Translations under genes and position numbers: made by a program | Notes under the pieces: generated by a model | The model's database searches: none | The model's input: only the letters and a program-made list of their open reading frames with translations | What the model was told of the DNA's origin: nothing | In this document: one piece after another, positions 25,596-38,543 of the stretch | Layout of the letters: the number at the start of each line of letters is the position of its first letter | Position numbering within the stretch: position 1 is the first letter of the stretch | Assembly: GCA_000231825.2 (NCBI GenBank) | Contig: JH720322.1 | Location: 868,001-932,000, forward strand | DNA: 64,000 bases | Reading direction: 5' to 3' | From: Tetrahymena elliotti 4EA | Taxonomy: Eukaryota; Ciliophora; Oligohymenophorea; Hymenostomatida; Tetrahymenidae

Positions 25596-28183
25596 ATGAG
25601 TGAAGAATTTAAGATTTATGGAGGTGAAGACAACACTGATGATTTAAATCATGTAAAAATTTCACCCAAAAAAGTTTCCAGCAAAGTAGTAAGAAAGTAA
25701 TCCATGCACTATGTTAGATCTAGAGACGAACTGCTAGAAGAAGAGAATCAGCATTTTGAAAATTTAAGGAAAAAGTATGTGAAAACTCGCAGAACTAAGA
25801 TTGTAGGAACAATATCGAGTTTTTATAGTTCATATGAAAATTTAAAATCAATGGTAGAAGCTGGCCTTAATTCCTTTATGGTTAACATGGCCTATTGCAC
25901 TCCAGATTTATTAGTTACTTTAAGAAAGCATAGAGATGCTCTCGAAAAGGAATTTGATATCCAATTACCAATTACTTGTGTTCTTAAGGGAACTTTAGTT
26001 AGAATAGGAACACTAATGCAGCCTGAAATCTTCTTAAGAAAAGGCCAAGAATACAGAATAGTGTTGAACCATAAAGTTTTAGGTAATAGTCTTTATTGTG
26101 CTGTTGATGATAAGGATATTATAAGAAGAGTTAAAATAGGTAATTAAATTCTAATAGATTATGGTTAGATTTCTATGACAATCAAAAGAATTGAAAAATC
26201 GGATTAAAGTTTAAAGTTACTTCGAGAATAAAATGGCTATTAGCATGATGATTTCTTAGAAACTTTTACTGAAAAAAAAAAAAGAATATATCCAAACCTG
26301 TATTATGGAAGAGATAGCTCAAGCGATCAAGACAATCCAAATAATGGTAGTATTTTCTCTGAAGATGATATCCGTGCTTTCAATAGCTAAGAAAATATAG
26401 ATGATTCATTTAGTAGTTCTTAGAGATCATAATCAAGCTCAAACTAAATGCAATTTAAAAATACTTGTCATTCACATTCACAATTAGACTAACCAATAAG
26501 CTATAATAAATAAATTTAATTTGTAAGTTTAGGTAGCAAAAAGAATATTTAAATAGCTGAAAATCAAAATCTACCTGAAAAATTTCTATAAAATCCAAAT
26601 TCTCCCAATAAAGATACCCCAAAATATTAATAATAGAATTAGTAAAGTCAAAATAATGGAAATAGCAATCCATTCTAGAATAAATTTGCAGAATAGCTTA
26701 GATAAAAAAAGCAAGGCAAAAAGAAAATATATGATGTTATAGTTTGTGAAGTAGATAGCGATTGCCTAATAAAGTCATTCAAGCCTATTTTTATATATGA
26801 GAAAGATTATAATTAAAAGAAAGACTAACTTCGTAAGTACAAACATAAGAACTTAAATAATGATATGGGTTTAATAGATTCAATTGGTGAATAACTTTCA
26901 GAGGATGATGAAGGTGCTGAGGACTACGAAGGAGAAGGTATATTGATGATATATTTAAATTTGTTAATTAAAAAATAAATATTTATTTTCATTAATTGAA
27001 AATAATTAATAGTTATTATATTTAAAATGATTATAATTCTTTTTTTTTAATTTTAGAGTGTATTACACCAAAAGATATCACTGACATAAACCAATGTATC
27101 AACAATGATATTGACTGCATTTGTGTCTCTAATGTCCGCTCAGCAAGAGATATCAAGGCTGTAAGAAATTTGATTGGAGAGGATAGAGGAGTCAGGATCA
27201 TGGCTAAAATTTAAACTCCTGAATGTAATTTTATTGCTTTATCAGTTAATATGAGATTTTTTGTTTGAATAATAATTTTTTAAATTTCATATGTAAATCT
27301 ATTATTTGAAATCAATAAATTATACATAAGAAAGAATCAGTAAATTTTAACCTGATGAAGAAAATCTTTTGTTTTATTTTCAAAGTTTGTTTAATTAATT
27401 ATTTTAATAATCTTAGCTGTGGAAAACTTTGAAGAAATTGTAAAAGCTTCAGATGGAGTGTAGATTGCTAGAGGCTATTTAACTGTTCATATGCCTGTAG
27501 AAAAATTATTTGCTAAACAAAAAGAGATGATTCATAAATGTCATGAACATTTGAAGCCTGTTCTCGTTTCATGTAACATTTTAGATTCTATGGTTTCTTC
27601 TCTTCTTCCTACTATGTGCGAAGTTGGTGAAATATCTAATTTAGTTAATGATTATGTTGATAATATTGTATTGTCTTCAGAAACCTCTTGTGGTAATCAT
27701 CCTGTGTAAGCAATCAAAACCTTGAGTCGTATATGTGTCGAAGCTGAGGCTTTACGTATTATGAAGAGATTATAAAATCCTTCACACTCAGATATTGTAT
27801 CTATAAGGTCTCAATCTAATGCAATTCCTTGTTGCATTATAAATTGTAGTTTAGAAGCTGCTTATTAAGTGCATGCATCAGTAATTATGGTTTTTACTAC
27901 TAGAGGATATACAGCACTTAAGCTATCAAAGTTGAGACCTCCTTGCCCTATTATTGCTGTTACATGTCACAAAAAAGTAGCCAGAAATCTTTCATCTGTA
28001 TCAGCTGTAAATAGTATTTTATTTGGCAGTTTAATAGGAACAGAAGTTTTAATCAAAAGAGTAATAGACAAGTTAAAGTTAACAGGATTGGTAAAAATAG
28101 GAGATTTTATAGTAATAACAAGTGGAGATATAGAAAATTTAGCAAACCAGACTAATAATCTAAGAATCTACACTGTTTAGTGA
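25596..28183 (+). CDS. Pyruvate kinase-like protein, probably catalytically inactive
   Basis: 758 aa in three exons (25596-26937, 27057-27224, 27417-28183; phases consistent). The order of segments is that of pyruvate kinase: TKIVGTISSFYSSYENLK (A domain start), B-domain strands around GNQILIDYGQISM, SARDIKAVRNLIGE, IMAKIQTPE, SDGVQIARGYLTVHMP, PVLVSCNILDSM, LSSETSCGNHP, and a C-domain with RPPCPIIAVTCHKKVAR. Compared with animal PK, the RLNFSHG loop reads MVNMAYC, ALDTKGPEIR reads TCVLKGTLVR, K-I-E-N reads KIQT (Lys kept, metal Glu lost), ARGDLG reads ARGYLT (metal Asp lost) and ATQMLESM reads SCNILDSM (catalytic Thr lost). About 240 S/N/Q-rich residues interrupt the B domain. A 60-residue charged N-terminal extension precedes the fold. 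It probably serves as a binding or regulatory relative of the enzyme. Confidence 0.87.
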
Positions 28184-29258
28184 GAAAAAAACAAATATTC
28201 AAATAACATGCCTATGTATATTTGCTCTTTTTAAATTTAATGAATTATTATAATCAAGCAAATCTAATAGATCTTAAAAATGTAAATAATAGAACCCTAA
28301 AATATTAGACTTAGGAAGAGACTGAGAATCCACCAATACTTCCTAATAAATATCTACTCATTTTAAGAATAAAAATACAATTTAAATCAAAAAATAAATT
28401 TAAAATCATTGAAATGAGGATTTTTGAAAATTATACTAAATTAAAATAATTTTAAAACAAATAAATTAATTAAAATCTAAATATTTCTTACTACTTGACA
28501 ACAAAACATAGATTAATTAACTGAATAATTGGTTGGCTGGCTCATATAAATATTCTCAATATTTAGACTACAAATAAATTTTAATAATAAAAAAATTTCT
28601 AATTTAAAATAAATAAGTTATTAATTAATGCATTGAGTTATATTCTTCTTGTTTTGATAATTAATTCAAAAAAAATTGCTATTTTTTCACATCTTTCTTA
28701 TTATTTATTTATTAATCAACAAGAAAATTAATTAATGGCTATCTTAATTATATTTGTAGTAAATAATTTATTTTTAATTAAAATTAAATTAAAATACCAT
28801 TTTAGTGGTAAAGAAATAAATTCTTAAATTTTTTTAATGAGTAAAAAAAATTTATCATAAATATCTTGGAGTAAGCTACAAAAATTTCCAAAATAGTGGC
28901 TAATATTATCCAGCAGATTTTGTATCAGTTTGGCATAAATATTTGGTTAGGAAGGTAATACTTCTATTCTAAAGAAATCGCAGTAATAACATCTCTCTTT
29001 TAATTATTGTTGAGAAAATTATTCGTTTAGAATTGAAATGAGAAAAATAAATATGATAGTAGTAATTTATTACTGGTTTTTGAATGAATATATTGGTTGT
29101 TTGTTATCCTTGGGCAAAAATCTAATTGTTTTACACAAAAAAAAGATTATTATTCAAATTAAAAGAATAGTTAACAAGAAATAAGAAAATACTTAAATTG
29201 AGCTCTTAAAAAATTTCCAGTTTGAAAAGCTAAAATAAAATACATTTTGACTACTTAG
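28184..29258. other. Intergenic with a possible orphan exon
   Basis: AT-rich DNA. At about 28841-28950 (+) a less AT-rich stretch reads YKNFQNSGQYYPADF then VSVWHKYLVRK up to a possible GTAATA donor, which looks like coding sequence, but no start or partner exon is visible. Confidence 0.4.
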
Positions 29259-30819
29259 ATGGCTGGTATCATGGAAGATTTATCATAAAATGAATAGCGC
29301 AATAACTTTAATTAATAAGATTAGCTGGGAACTTTAGATATGTCGCAGCAATCTTGTAGTCATTAATCATTTACTCTGTTAACAAATAAGAGGAAAGAGA
29401 TGAAACAACTTTTAGATATGGATTAAACCCTTCAAAAATAATAAACTAATATAAGCTCTTCAATAAATAAAGGAAGATAGCATAAAAACGTTGATTTGAA
29501 CAGCTCTCAATTATACAATGGCTATTTAGTTCATCCAAAAACTAGTTTTAGATCTTTTATTTCAGTAACCCCTATAATTTAAACTAAAAAGTAAATTAGT
29601 AATATAGAAAACAAAATCTAAACAATTTCAAATACACTGACTAAGAGTGCTCTTGGAACATAAAGTGCTAATTTAAGTATTAGTAAATCTCCATAAATTT
29701 TAAGTAAAGATTAAATATATGATAATTATTTAAGCAAAAATTCTGTATACAAAATTACTAGAGACTTTGCAAAAAGGAGGGATACCTCTAAAGAAAATCC
29801 TCCATCTTATAAAAATACTATCAGATAAAATACAGAAACTCTACCAGTTTTAAAATAAAATGAATAAAAATCTCTTCTTTATGAGAATAACTACTCAACG
29901 CTTCCTACCAAAAATATAACTTAAAATGATAATTTGATTAGCAATCTGTTAAATTTTGAACTTAACTCTAAATTCTCTACATTAGAAATTTAGCCTAATT
30001 CAGCATAAACTTAGAATTCACTTTTGCTTAGTAAAAAAAATTGGAAAATTTAAAATAACATAAAAATAAATAATAATTGTGATTATTCTACTAAAGAGTT
30101 ACTTATCCCTATCAGTAAGATAGAAAGTTTTTATGAAAACTATTCAAACCTAAATTCTGAAAAAGTAAAAGGTGATGAAAATTTAAAATAAGATAAATTA
30201 CTAAACAATAGATAATTAAGATTTTAAAATGTAGACAACCCTGATTAATCTCGAAATATCTAAATAAAGCATGAAAGTATCGACAATTTAAAAAAATAAG
30301 AAAAATAGCTTAAGGTATTAAATTAAGAATCAAGTATTAATAACCAAGAAATTAAATTATCAGAAAATAAGTTAAAAAAAACTCGATAAGTAGACTCATC
30401 AAAGTCCCCCTTAAGTCTAGTAGCGAGATAAAGATCGATAACCACTTAGTCATATTTGAATAATAACTTAGCATAAAATATTGAAAGATAAGAGTCCTTA
30501 CCAAAAATAGAATAGACAAACGTATTGAATTAAAGCAGTATAAATAAAAACAATGATTTTTCAAGTAAGATTTAATTTAAATATTTAAAAGACGAAAATA
30601 AAAGAATTTCAATACAAAAAAGACTTTAAAATTTAATGGTAATTTTTATGATTGAATTTTATTATTTTAAATAAATAAATAAATTTAAAAATATAGAGCT
30701 ATAGTGTTGAAGAGGAGTTTAAAAAGAGATTCTCTGGTTTGTTTTTGGCAAAGTAAAAAATGTAAAAGAAAAATGATGTAAAAAAGAAAGTTCACTTTAT
30801 AATAGATGAAGTTTAATGA
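29259..30819 (+). CDS. Hypothetical polar protein, 500 aa
   Basis: Two exons, 29259-30638 and 30697-30819, joined in phase 0 across a 58-nt GT...AG intron; total length is an exact 501 codons with TGA 30817-30819. The start reads MAGIMEDLSQNEQRN. The protein is rich in S, N, Q, K and T with no membrane segment. The C-terminal exon is the most ordered part (SYSVEEEFKKRFSGLFLAK then KKKVHFIIDEV). Scattered short basic/Ser patches such as KTSFRSFISVTP may be phosphorylation sites. I do not recognise a family. Confidence 0.7.
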
Positions 30820-31823
30820 AAGAAATCAATCTGAGTAAAAATAAATAATTTTTTTAAAAAATATATTAATGTATATAACCTTTAATTTATCAGTTTGTTA
30901 ACCCTTTTATATTATCAAAAAAATAAAATTTAAAAGAAAAAATATTTAATATTATTTCTGTTTTTTATGATAATACTTTATGAAATTAAACTTTTTTATA
31001 AAAATAAGCAGAACTAAGATCTATTTTTTTAATTACAAAAACTGTATTTGTTCTTATTTTTATTTTCATTTTACTTTTTTTCTTCTCCTAAACTTCTTTT
31101 AATTATTCATTTTTTTTGTTTATCAAATTAAAAAACAATATTAAATATATTTATTTTCCTGAAATATTTAAGGAACTGAAGATAGTTTTCAAAATACAAT
31201 TTTCAAGATGATTTAAAAAATGTAGTTAAAAAAAATAACCAAAATAAATTCTGCTTATTGATAACTATTTTATGAAATTTAATTGAAGAATGAATAATTT
31301 TAAACTAAACATAAATATATTTTGTTTAAATATTTGAAAAAACTTATTTTTTGTAGATTATTTTTTGAATTTATAAAAACAATAAATTAATAAAAAAAAT
31401 GAAATAAATAAAAATGGAAGTTTATGTAAAGTTTAGTTTAAAAATGTTAACTGTTCTTATTTCTTTTTTAAATAAAAAAGATACAAATAAGAGAATTAAT
31501 CTTAAAAAGTTAATATTTTAGAATGACAAAACATTAAATAAATTATTTTTAAAATGAAGTGGATTTAATTGATAATAATTAGAAAGAATATAATCAATAA
31601 TTTTAAAAAAATAGAAAAATATATAGAGATTTAATGAAATAGTAATAATTTATAATTTAATTGTTTTTATAATTTTAGTTTATCTAATATCTTTCTTTAT
31701 TTTGAATTATTTTATATTTGTCTAGATTTCCCATTAAAAAATTGTAAGTTTGAATCTATTAACTATCTAATCTTATTTTAAGCCTTAAACTCATTCTTCT
31801 TCTTTATATAATTTATTCTTTCT
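30820..31823. other. Intergenic, convergent
   Basis: About 1 kb of A/T homopolymer-rich DNA. Nothing recognised. Confidence 0.5.
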
Positions 31824-32855
31824 TCACTTCTTTTTTGGTGGAGGAGCTTTTTTATTATCTACTTTTCCTTTTTGGTTGGCAGTAGCATTTTAGTTTTCTT
31901 CATTTTCAAAGAACTTCTCAGGGTCTTTCCAATTAGGATTAGCTTCTCTCAGAGTATTTTATTCCCAAACATCTAATTCTTCTACTTATCTTTTATCTTC
32001 ATTCATTTCTTCTATTTTTTCTCTTTCTTTCCAAGTTAATTTTCCAGGAACTCTCACACTTTATAGTTATTTTTCAGTGACTACTTTTTATCTTTTATCT
32101 TATATTGTTGCTCCAGGGATCAAACCTCCTTGCTTGTAAAAATCTGATGAATATTCTGGATGTCTGTATGCTTTATCACCTAGACTTTTTACCTTTATAA
32201 AAATAATGTAATATTTAACAAATTGATAACCTTCTATATTATTTAGTTCTTCAAATAAAATACAGTTATGAAATTTAATAATTAAAACACTAGTAAAGAA
32301 AATTTATTTTTTAGAAAATAAATAAAAAATTATTTTTTTTAATTTTAATCTAATTACATCAAGCTAATTACGCATTTAGGGAAGGCCATCTATTCTAGTC
32401 TTTGTTTATAATTACTTTTCTAATTCATATTAATTTGTAGTACGTTGATTTGCAATTTCAAAAGTTTTAATTCCATTAAATTTATCTTCTACATGTCCTG
32501 ATTTTTTAGCATATAAATGTAGCTTTTCTGGTCTCACTTTACGCTGTGGAGGAACATATGGAATTTTCTTTAATCCTCCTGTAGTTAAACTACTCAAATC
32601 TGTTGTTTTATTGCTTAAAGTGGGAAATACTTTTATATGAGGCTTATATTCGCCTACTGCTGAATATTTTGATTCAAAATGCTTTCTTCCTAACAGAGGT
32701 AAAGGGGCTCCTTCATATCCATTTAATTAATCTTATGGTCTCAGATGCTTTCTATTTCCTGAAAATTTTTATGGATGGAGCCCATTCCATTCCATAACAG
32801 AAAATGTATTTATAGGAACTAATTTTTATCCTTCTAAAGGAATAGAATCAAGCAT
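31824..32855 (-). CDS. Hypothetical 288-aa protein, possibly cytoskeletal
   Basis: Two exons (32358-32855 and 31824-32192 on the minus strand) joined in phase 0; total 289 codons. The start reads MLDSIPLEGQKLVPINTF. Many Pro/Gly/Tyr-centred short motifs follow (NGYEGAPLPLLGRKHF, KIPYVPPQRKVRPEK, DKAYRHPEYSSDFYKQGG). The C-terminus is helical, charged and ends PPPKKK. Such extended G-Y/P motif proteins often bind the inside or seam of ciliary microtubules, which is only a suggestion here. No named family is recognised. The less AT-rich base composition and clean splice sites make the gene itself convincing. Confidence 0.72.
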
Positions 32856-33703
32856 ATAAATTATATTTTTGTTTATTTGTTTGAGTTGATTGTTAATTAT
32901 TAAAAATTTTTCTTTTATGAATCTTTAATACCACTAAATTAATTCAATATTGTTAACTCATAAAGATGTTTTATTTTTCTTTATACAGCAAAAGTTAAAA
33001 ACCCTTCAACTCCTTCCATATTTACTAACACATAAAAAGAAATGAAAACAAAAGAATTATTTAATATTATATTTTTAAAACTAGAATATAATTTTACTTA
33101 TTATTTCCCTTCATAAAATTATAAGAATAGAATTATGTTTAGAGATTTTTAATTTTTGTATGAATAACATAAAAAGCTAATCTCTTCCAATGAATCACTA
33201 AATAAATATATTATTTTTTCTTAATCAAAAACAGTAATTTTTAATGAAAAAACAAAATTATTTTTTATCAGAATTACTTTTAATTAAATTATTATTTTAC
33301 AAATAAATGTTTAAAAACCTTAATCTTATATTTTCTAATCCTAATAGATTTCTATCATCTCTTTAGTCAAAAAAATTAAGACCAGTTATCTTTAATAACT
33401 TGCTTTCTAACCTAAAGAGGTGATTATTAGAGTTATTGAGGGTTTAAAATATATTAAAACTTTTTGATTTTTAATTAAATTCTTATAAATTAGTAAGTAT
33501 TGGTCTAATAATGACTTAAAAATAATTAGGTAAGGTAAGGGAAATAAAGATGATAAATTAGAGAAGATAGATTTACAATTATAAAATTTAAAACAAACTT
33601 ATTGGTTTTTTTTTTTATTATAAAATAATTTTTTTAATTTGATATAATTATGTTTATTGTATTTACACAGTATTTGATAAAGATTAAATACTTCCTTAGC
33701 TAT
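32856..33703. other. Intergenic, tandem minus-strand genes
   Basis: AT-rich. A minus-strand frame stays open through much of it, but composition is mostly A/T-driven and I call no gene. Confidence 0.4.
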
Positions 33704-34180
33704 TCAAAAAGTAAAGACATCAGATCTAACTTTGCAAGGAGAATCTGAGTCATCTAATGAATAGAAGTAATTTTGTATCATGTCTTACTTTTATCGGATG
33801 TTTTCTAGCATTTTATTATTTGTAGAATAGGTTCTCATCATTCTTCCCGTATTTATTGTTTGTTTTAGGTTGTTGTTAATAACCTAGCTGACAATTTCAA
33901 ATTCAGATTTGTAGTCTATCAGTGTGTCAATAGTCTTCATAAAGATTTATTATTATTCAAGGTTTTAACATTTTTTGGTTAGTTTTTATATAAATTTGAT
34001 GTCTTCTTAGAATTTGCTACCTTGCAAAGGCTTCTCTTATCGGAAATTACATTAATAGATTACCTTTCTCAAGTTTTAGAGCTTCTCCAATATTTTTGAG
34101 ATAGATTAATTAGCCACATAACATTTTTCTCTGAATATCTCTATGCCATTTTTTTTTACAAAATCGAAGTTTTAGATCAT
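33704..34180 (-). CDS. Small helical hypothetical protein, 158 aa
   Basis: Minus-strand frame from ATG at 34180 to TGA at 33704-33706, exactly 159 codons with no intron. It was found only by reading TAA/TAG as Gln. Start MIQNFDFVKKNGIEIFREK, then heptad-like helices (SKILEKLQNLRKVIYQC, IKFIQKLTKKCQNLEQ, ENIRQKQDMIQNYF). The local sequence is visibly less AT-rich than its flanks. At least a dozen TGA trinucleotides on this strand all fall in the other two frames. Composition suggests a small coiled-coil subunit of a complex. No family recognised. Confidence 0.55.
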
Positions 34181-36396
34181 TTTTGGAGGGTTTTATTTTC
34201 TTTTATTTTTTACTATTTAATTATTATTATTTATCGAGACCTTAACATTTAATTATTTGTTAAGTCACAACGCATATATCACTGAACCTTTTCTTCTTTT
34301 TAAAATTACAACAAAAGCTGGTCAATTATTCCTCAATTAAATTAAATAATAGTTAATGTACACAAATTTCTTATTTCAATCTTTTTTAAAAAATAAAAAA
34401 TCTGATTAATTCTTTTAGTAGCTGAAGTGAGCAAATTCAAGTATCATTTTTCAATATTGATTTGCTTGAAAACATTTTTCCTTATTTTTTTTTTGAATAC
34501 TTTACCCTTTTTGGATTAATTTCAATGAAAAGTAATAAACCATATTTTTTCATTATTTGATTCAAGCTTTCTAGTTTTGGATAGTTTCTAAACCAAAGTA
34601 AAAAAGAGTAAATTTCAATAAATATTTTGAAATCTATCACAAAATATTAGAATATATGTTATTTTATACTTCTTTATTCAATATTAAGATATACTCAATT
34701 ATTATAAATAAATACAATATAACTTTTGGTATTTATATTTATTTTTCATTTTAAATGTCTGATTATTTGAGAGTTATAGAAATTTATTAACGAATTTTAT
34801 TTAAGGATTGTTGTTTCTAAAGCGTTTACTGATTATTTTGAGTAAACAAAAGAATTAATTATCCTTCTTGAAACAAAAAACCATAATTTTACTATTTTTT
34901 CATTAAATGAAGGAGTAAAGAGGTACCTACACAAAAAGAGAAAAAGGATTTTAATATTAACTTTCTAAAGTTAAGAATATTTAATTTTAACTATTTATTA
35001 CATTAAAGTTTGATTATAATAAAGTATAATTTAGATGTAAAAATTCATTTTTTTCTTTTTAAGAAATAAATTAGAGGAGAATATTGTTTAATATTTTTTA
35101 AATTCATAATATGAAATTTACTCAAAATTAATTAAAAATTTTTTATTTTTATTTTATTTGCTGGAAAACCACGCTAATCTTAAAGTCTTAGAATCAAAAT
35201 TTCTCTACCTCTCTCTTTATTTAAGCTAAGTTATGTGGTTAATTAAATCTAACAATCGTATGGTAAAAAACAGAGCTCAATTATTTAACTAATTTCTTAT
35301 TATTTATATTGAATAAATAAGTTTTTTTAGTTTTAATCTTCATCTAGTAGTTAAAATTTTTTGTCGAGTTATTTATTAATAATTCATCGCTTTCTTAATT
35401 TTTGCCTGACTCTTTTTAGCAAAATCCAAGCTAATAAATAGAAAGTAATTTTTTTTTGAGATTTTAATCATCAAACCATATTTTCTAATTAAAGAAAAAT
35501 TTAAGCTGAAATTATAAATTAAATTCTCATTTTCCAAAAAATATAATCTAAAAAATAAATTAGAAAGAAGCTTTAATTAAATCATATTACATCTTTTTAG
35601 GGTAGCTAGTGCTAACATATCTACTGTACATATTTATTACTATCCTATCAGTATTCATTTAAAATATCAATTTTTTGAGAGTATAAATTTTGTTGGCTAG
35701 CCACTGCATGATTTTTTTAGTGTTAATTAATTTAATTAAAGTTATTGATTGATGTTGTTTTTAAAAAAGTTTAAATTGATGAATGTAAGTTAACAATAAT
35801 TTCACTATTTTTATTTTCTTTCTCTATTAAATAAACTGATAGAAAATTTATGTTACTACTTAAAACATAACATAAAAAAGAAAATAGAAAGTAAAACATA
35901 TTTTTAAATAATTAAGTCAAATTTTGGTCAATCTTTATTGAGTCATTCGCATCAATCGATTGATGAGTTTTTAAACTTTTTCTCTTAAATCCAAAATCTA
36001 AGTTTGCCTAAAAATTTTTAAAACATTTTATTTTTAAAATTTGAGTTTCTTTTTTAAAGACTAAATACTTCTTTCTTATTTTGTTATTTATTGAACTAAG
36101 AACATTAATTAATTATAAAATAAAATTCATATAAAGAAAGTTTTAACTTGTTGAATGAAAATTAATTTTTTGAAAAATATTTTTAGAATTAAATAATTAT
36201 TTTAGATAATATGATTGATTGGATTAAAAATGATTGAAATTAACAAAGATTTAATTTTGCTCATAATTAACTTCTTTTTGGATCTGATTCTTTATAATTT
36301 TATATTTAGTAGAAATTTTTATATCTAATTTTAACACTTTGCTTTGGGCATATATTTTAAGTTTCCTTTATATTAGCACAAAATAACAAGTAGAAA
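34181..36396. other. Long intergenic region (2.2 kb)
   Basis: Divergent promoter region of the 158-aa gene and SPOUT1. AT-rich; a less AT-rich patch at about 35595-35660 was not identified. No gene called. Confidence 0.45.
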
Positions 36397-38543
36397 ATGA
36401 ATTTTTTAAACAAGAAAAAGAATTTTACAAAGGATTCCAAAAAGGCCTTCAAGAATTAATTAAAAGAAAGCTCCAAGAATAAAAAAGCTGAAAATGGAGC
36501 TACAAGTGACCACAAATCAGAAGAGGAAGAAGACATAAAATAAACAATATAAATATAAAAAGCAGATGCAAAAAATAAAAAAGTAGAAAAACAAGATGAT
36601 GACAATTAAGATGATTAGAATTAAACGAAACTATCTAAAAAAGAAAAGAAGGAGTTGAAAAAAAGTTTGAAATTATAGGAAGGTAAAATGGAATTAGATA
36701 ATTCTAATGAATAAGAATAAGTAGAATCAGTAAATGATAAAATCAGATCTAAAAAAAATTCAATCAAATTGAGTGAAAAAGTTGAACAAACTAAGTAAGT
36801 TTCTAAGGAAGAAAATAAGAAATCTTCTAAGAAGAACTAGAATAAAAAAGATCAATAATAAGCCAAATAGGAAACTGTTTAAAAAGTTGAACCTAAAATT
36901 GTAAAAAAACCAAAAATTACTATCTTAGAAGATTCTGATAGCGAGGTAGAAAAGAAATCATCAGATAAAAAAGATAAAAAGGATATTGAAAGAGAAGAAG
37001 AATAGATTGATGAAGAAGAAGATAATTCAGATTTAGAAAAAATAAGAAGAGTCAAATAGTAAATGATGGATTCAGAAGATGAAGATAGTGAAAATGATGT
37101 TAAATTCAAAAAAAATATTAAATTTGATAGTGATTCAGATGAAGAGAATTTCAAGGATATTGATAGTAGTGATGATGAAGGGTTTAAAAATAAAAAATAA
37201 AAAGGAAAATAAGAATTTAAAAAGTAACAATAAAAATAGAAACCTTAAAAAGCTGAAGAAAAGAAACCAAAAATAAAATAATTGAATGAAAAAATTAAAT
37301 TAAAACATTTAGCAATTTGCATTCCTGACTCTATTATTTCTATTCCCTAATCCTCTGAATTAAGAAGTTACTTTATCAGGTAAAACAGATTTTATAAATT
37401 TTAATAAAATTTATTTTTTTTTGTTAAAGTGAATTAGCCAGAACTGCAGCTATATTCTGTGTTGATGAAATTATTATCTTGAAGGATAATTCTTATATTG
37501 CTAAATCTCAAAACTTCTAACAGGGTCCTTATATAGTTAGAAATCTTTAATACTTAGAAACTCCTTAATATCTTAGAAAATAACTTTTCCCAATTCATCC
37601 TGATTTAAAAAATGCAGGTTTAATGAATCCTATTGAATGCCATCACCATTTAAAGTCTGACTAATATTGTCCTTACAGAGAAGGCGTTGTTATGAACAGA
37701 CCCACTAAAGAAAATGAAGGCTCATGGGTAGAAATTGGTCTTAAAAAGCAAGCCAAAATCCCATATAAGTTAGTAACTAATACAAGAGTCACCTTAAGAA
37801 TAAACGAGCCAACCCTTGAAATAGATCAAAAATGTAATTTTTTCATTTGAAAAGCAAGCAATTTACATTCTTTTAAATATTTATGAATGAATAGACTATT
37901 CAGCTGATGTTGTATCACAAAAAGAACCAAAAGAAAAAATGGGTAAAAACTTATATTTAATATCAAATGATTATGAAATATTAATTATTTTAATAAAAAG
38001 GACTTTACTGGGGATATTAAGTTAGATTAGCTGACAATCTAAGTTAAGTATTTAAGGGAGAAAATGATTAAAGTAACACATTTAATTATAAAAATCTTTA
38101 ATGCATGTTAATTTTAAATATATTTGTATAGAATACGATGTTAAATTCTTGATCAATTAAGGAGATCATTAATAATTTAGTGAAGAATCTATTGCTGATA
38201 CAGAATTAGACCTTGAAAATCAAAAGTAAAAAATATAATTGCTTTTGTGAATGTTAAATAATTTATTGAATTTAAATTAATTAGTGTTTTAATTGTCTTC
38301 AGTGGTTACAACAACTTAGAAAGTATTATTGATAGTGATGAATACACCAAGCTTTCAGGAAAAGAAGCTTTAGATAAATTCGATGCCAATTTTACCATGT
38401 AAAAGGGTACATTTGGTGTAAAGTAACTTAGATTAGAGGTATTTTATTTAATTTCAAATATGATTTCATAAAATAATAATTTATTTCTATAATAGGAAGA
38501 AATGTCACATGCTCTCTCAATTGTTAGAAAATTATTTGATTGA
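36397..38543 (+). CDS. SPOUT1: SPOUT1-type RNA methyltransferase with long charged N-terminal extension
   Basis: About 600 aa. SPOUT1 (C9orf114) is a trefoil-knot SAM-dependent methyltransferase, reported to modify rRNA/RNA and to bind the mitotic apparatus in animals. The fold starts after about 300 residues: LAICIPDSIISIPQSSELR, ARTAAIFCVDEIIIL, YLETPQYLRKQLFPIHPDL, LMNPIECHHHLKSD, YREGVVMNRPTKE and, after introns, GLYWGYQVRLADNLSQVF and GYNNLESIIDSDEY. These match human SPOUT1 segments in order. The end HALSIVRKLFD is followed by TGA 38541-38543. The N-terminal third is K/E/D/Q-rich with SDSDEE-type acidic patches typical of nucleolar proteins; human SPOUT1 is much shorter (376 aa). Introns are short and clean. 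Confidence 0.88.
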
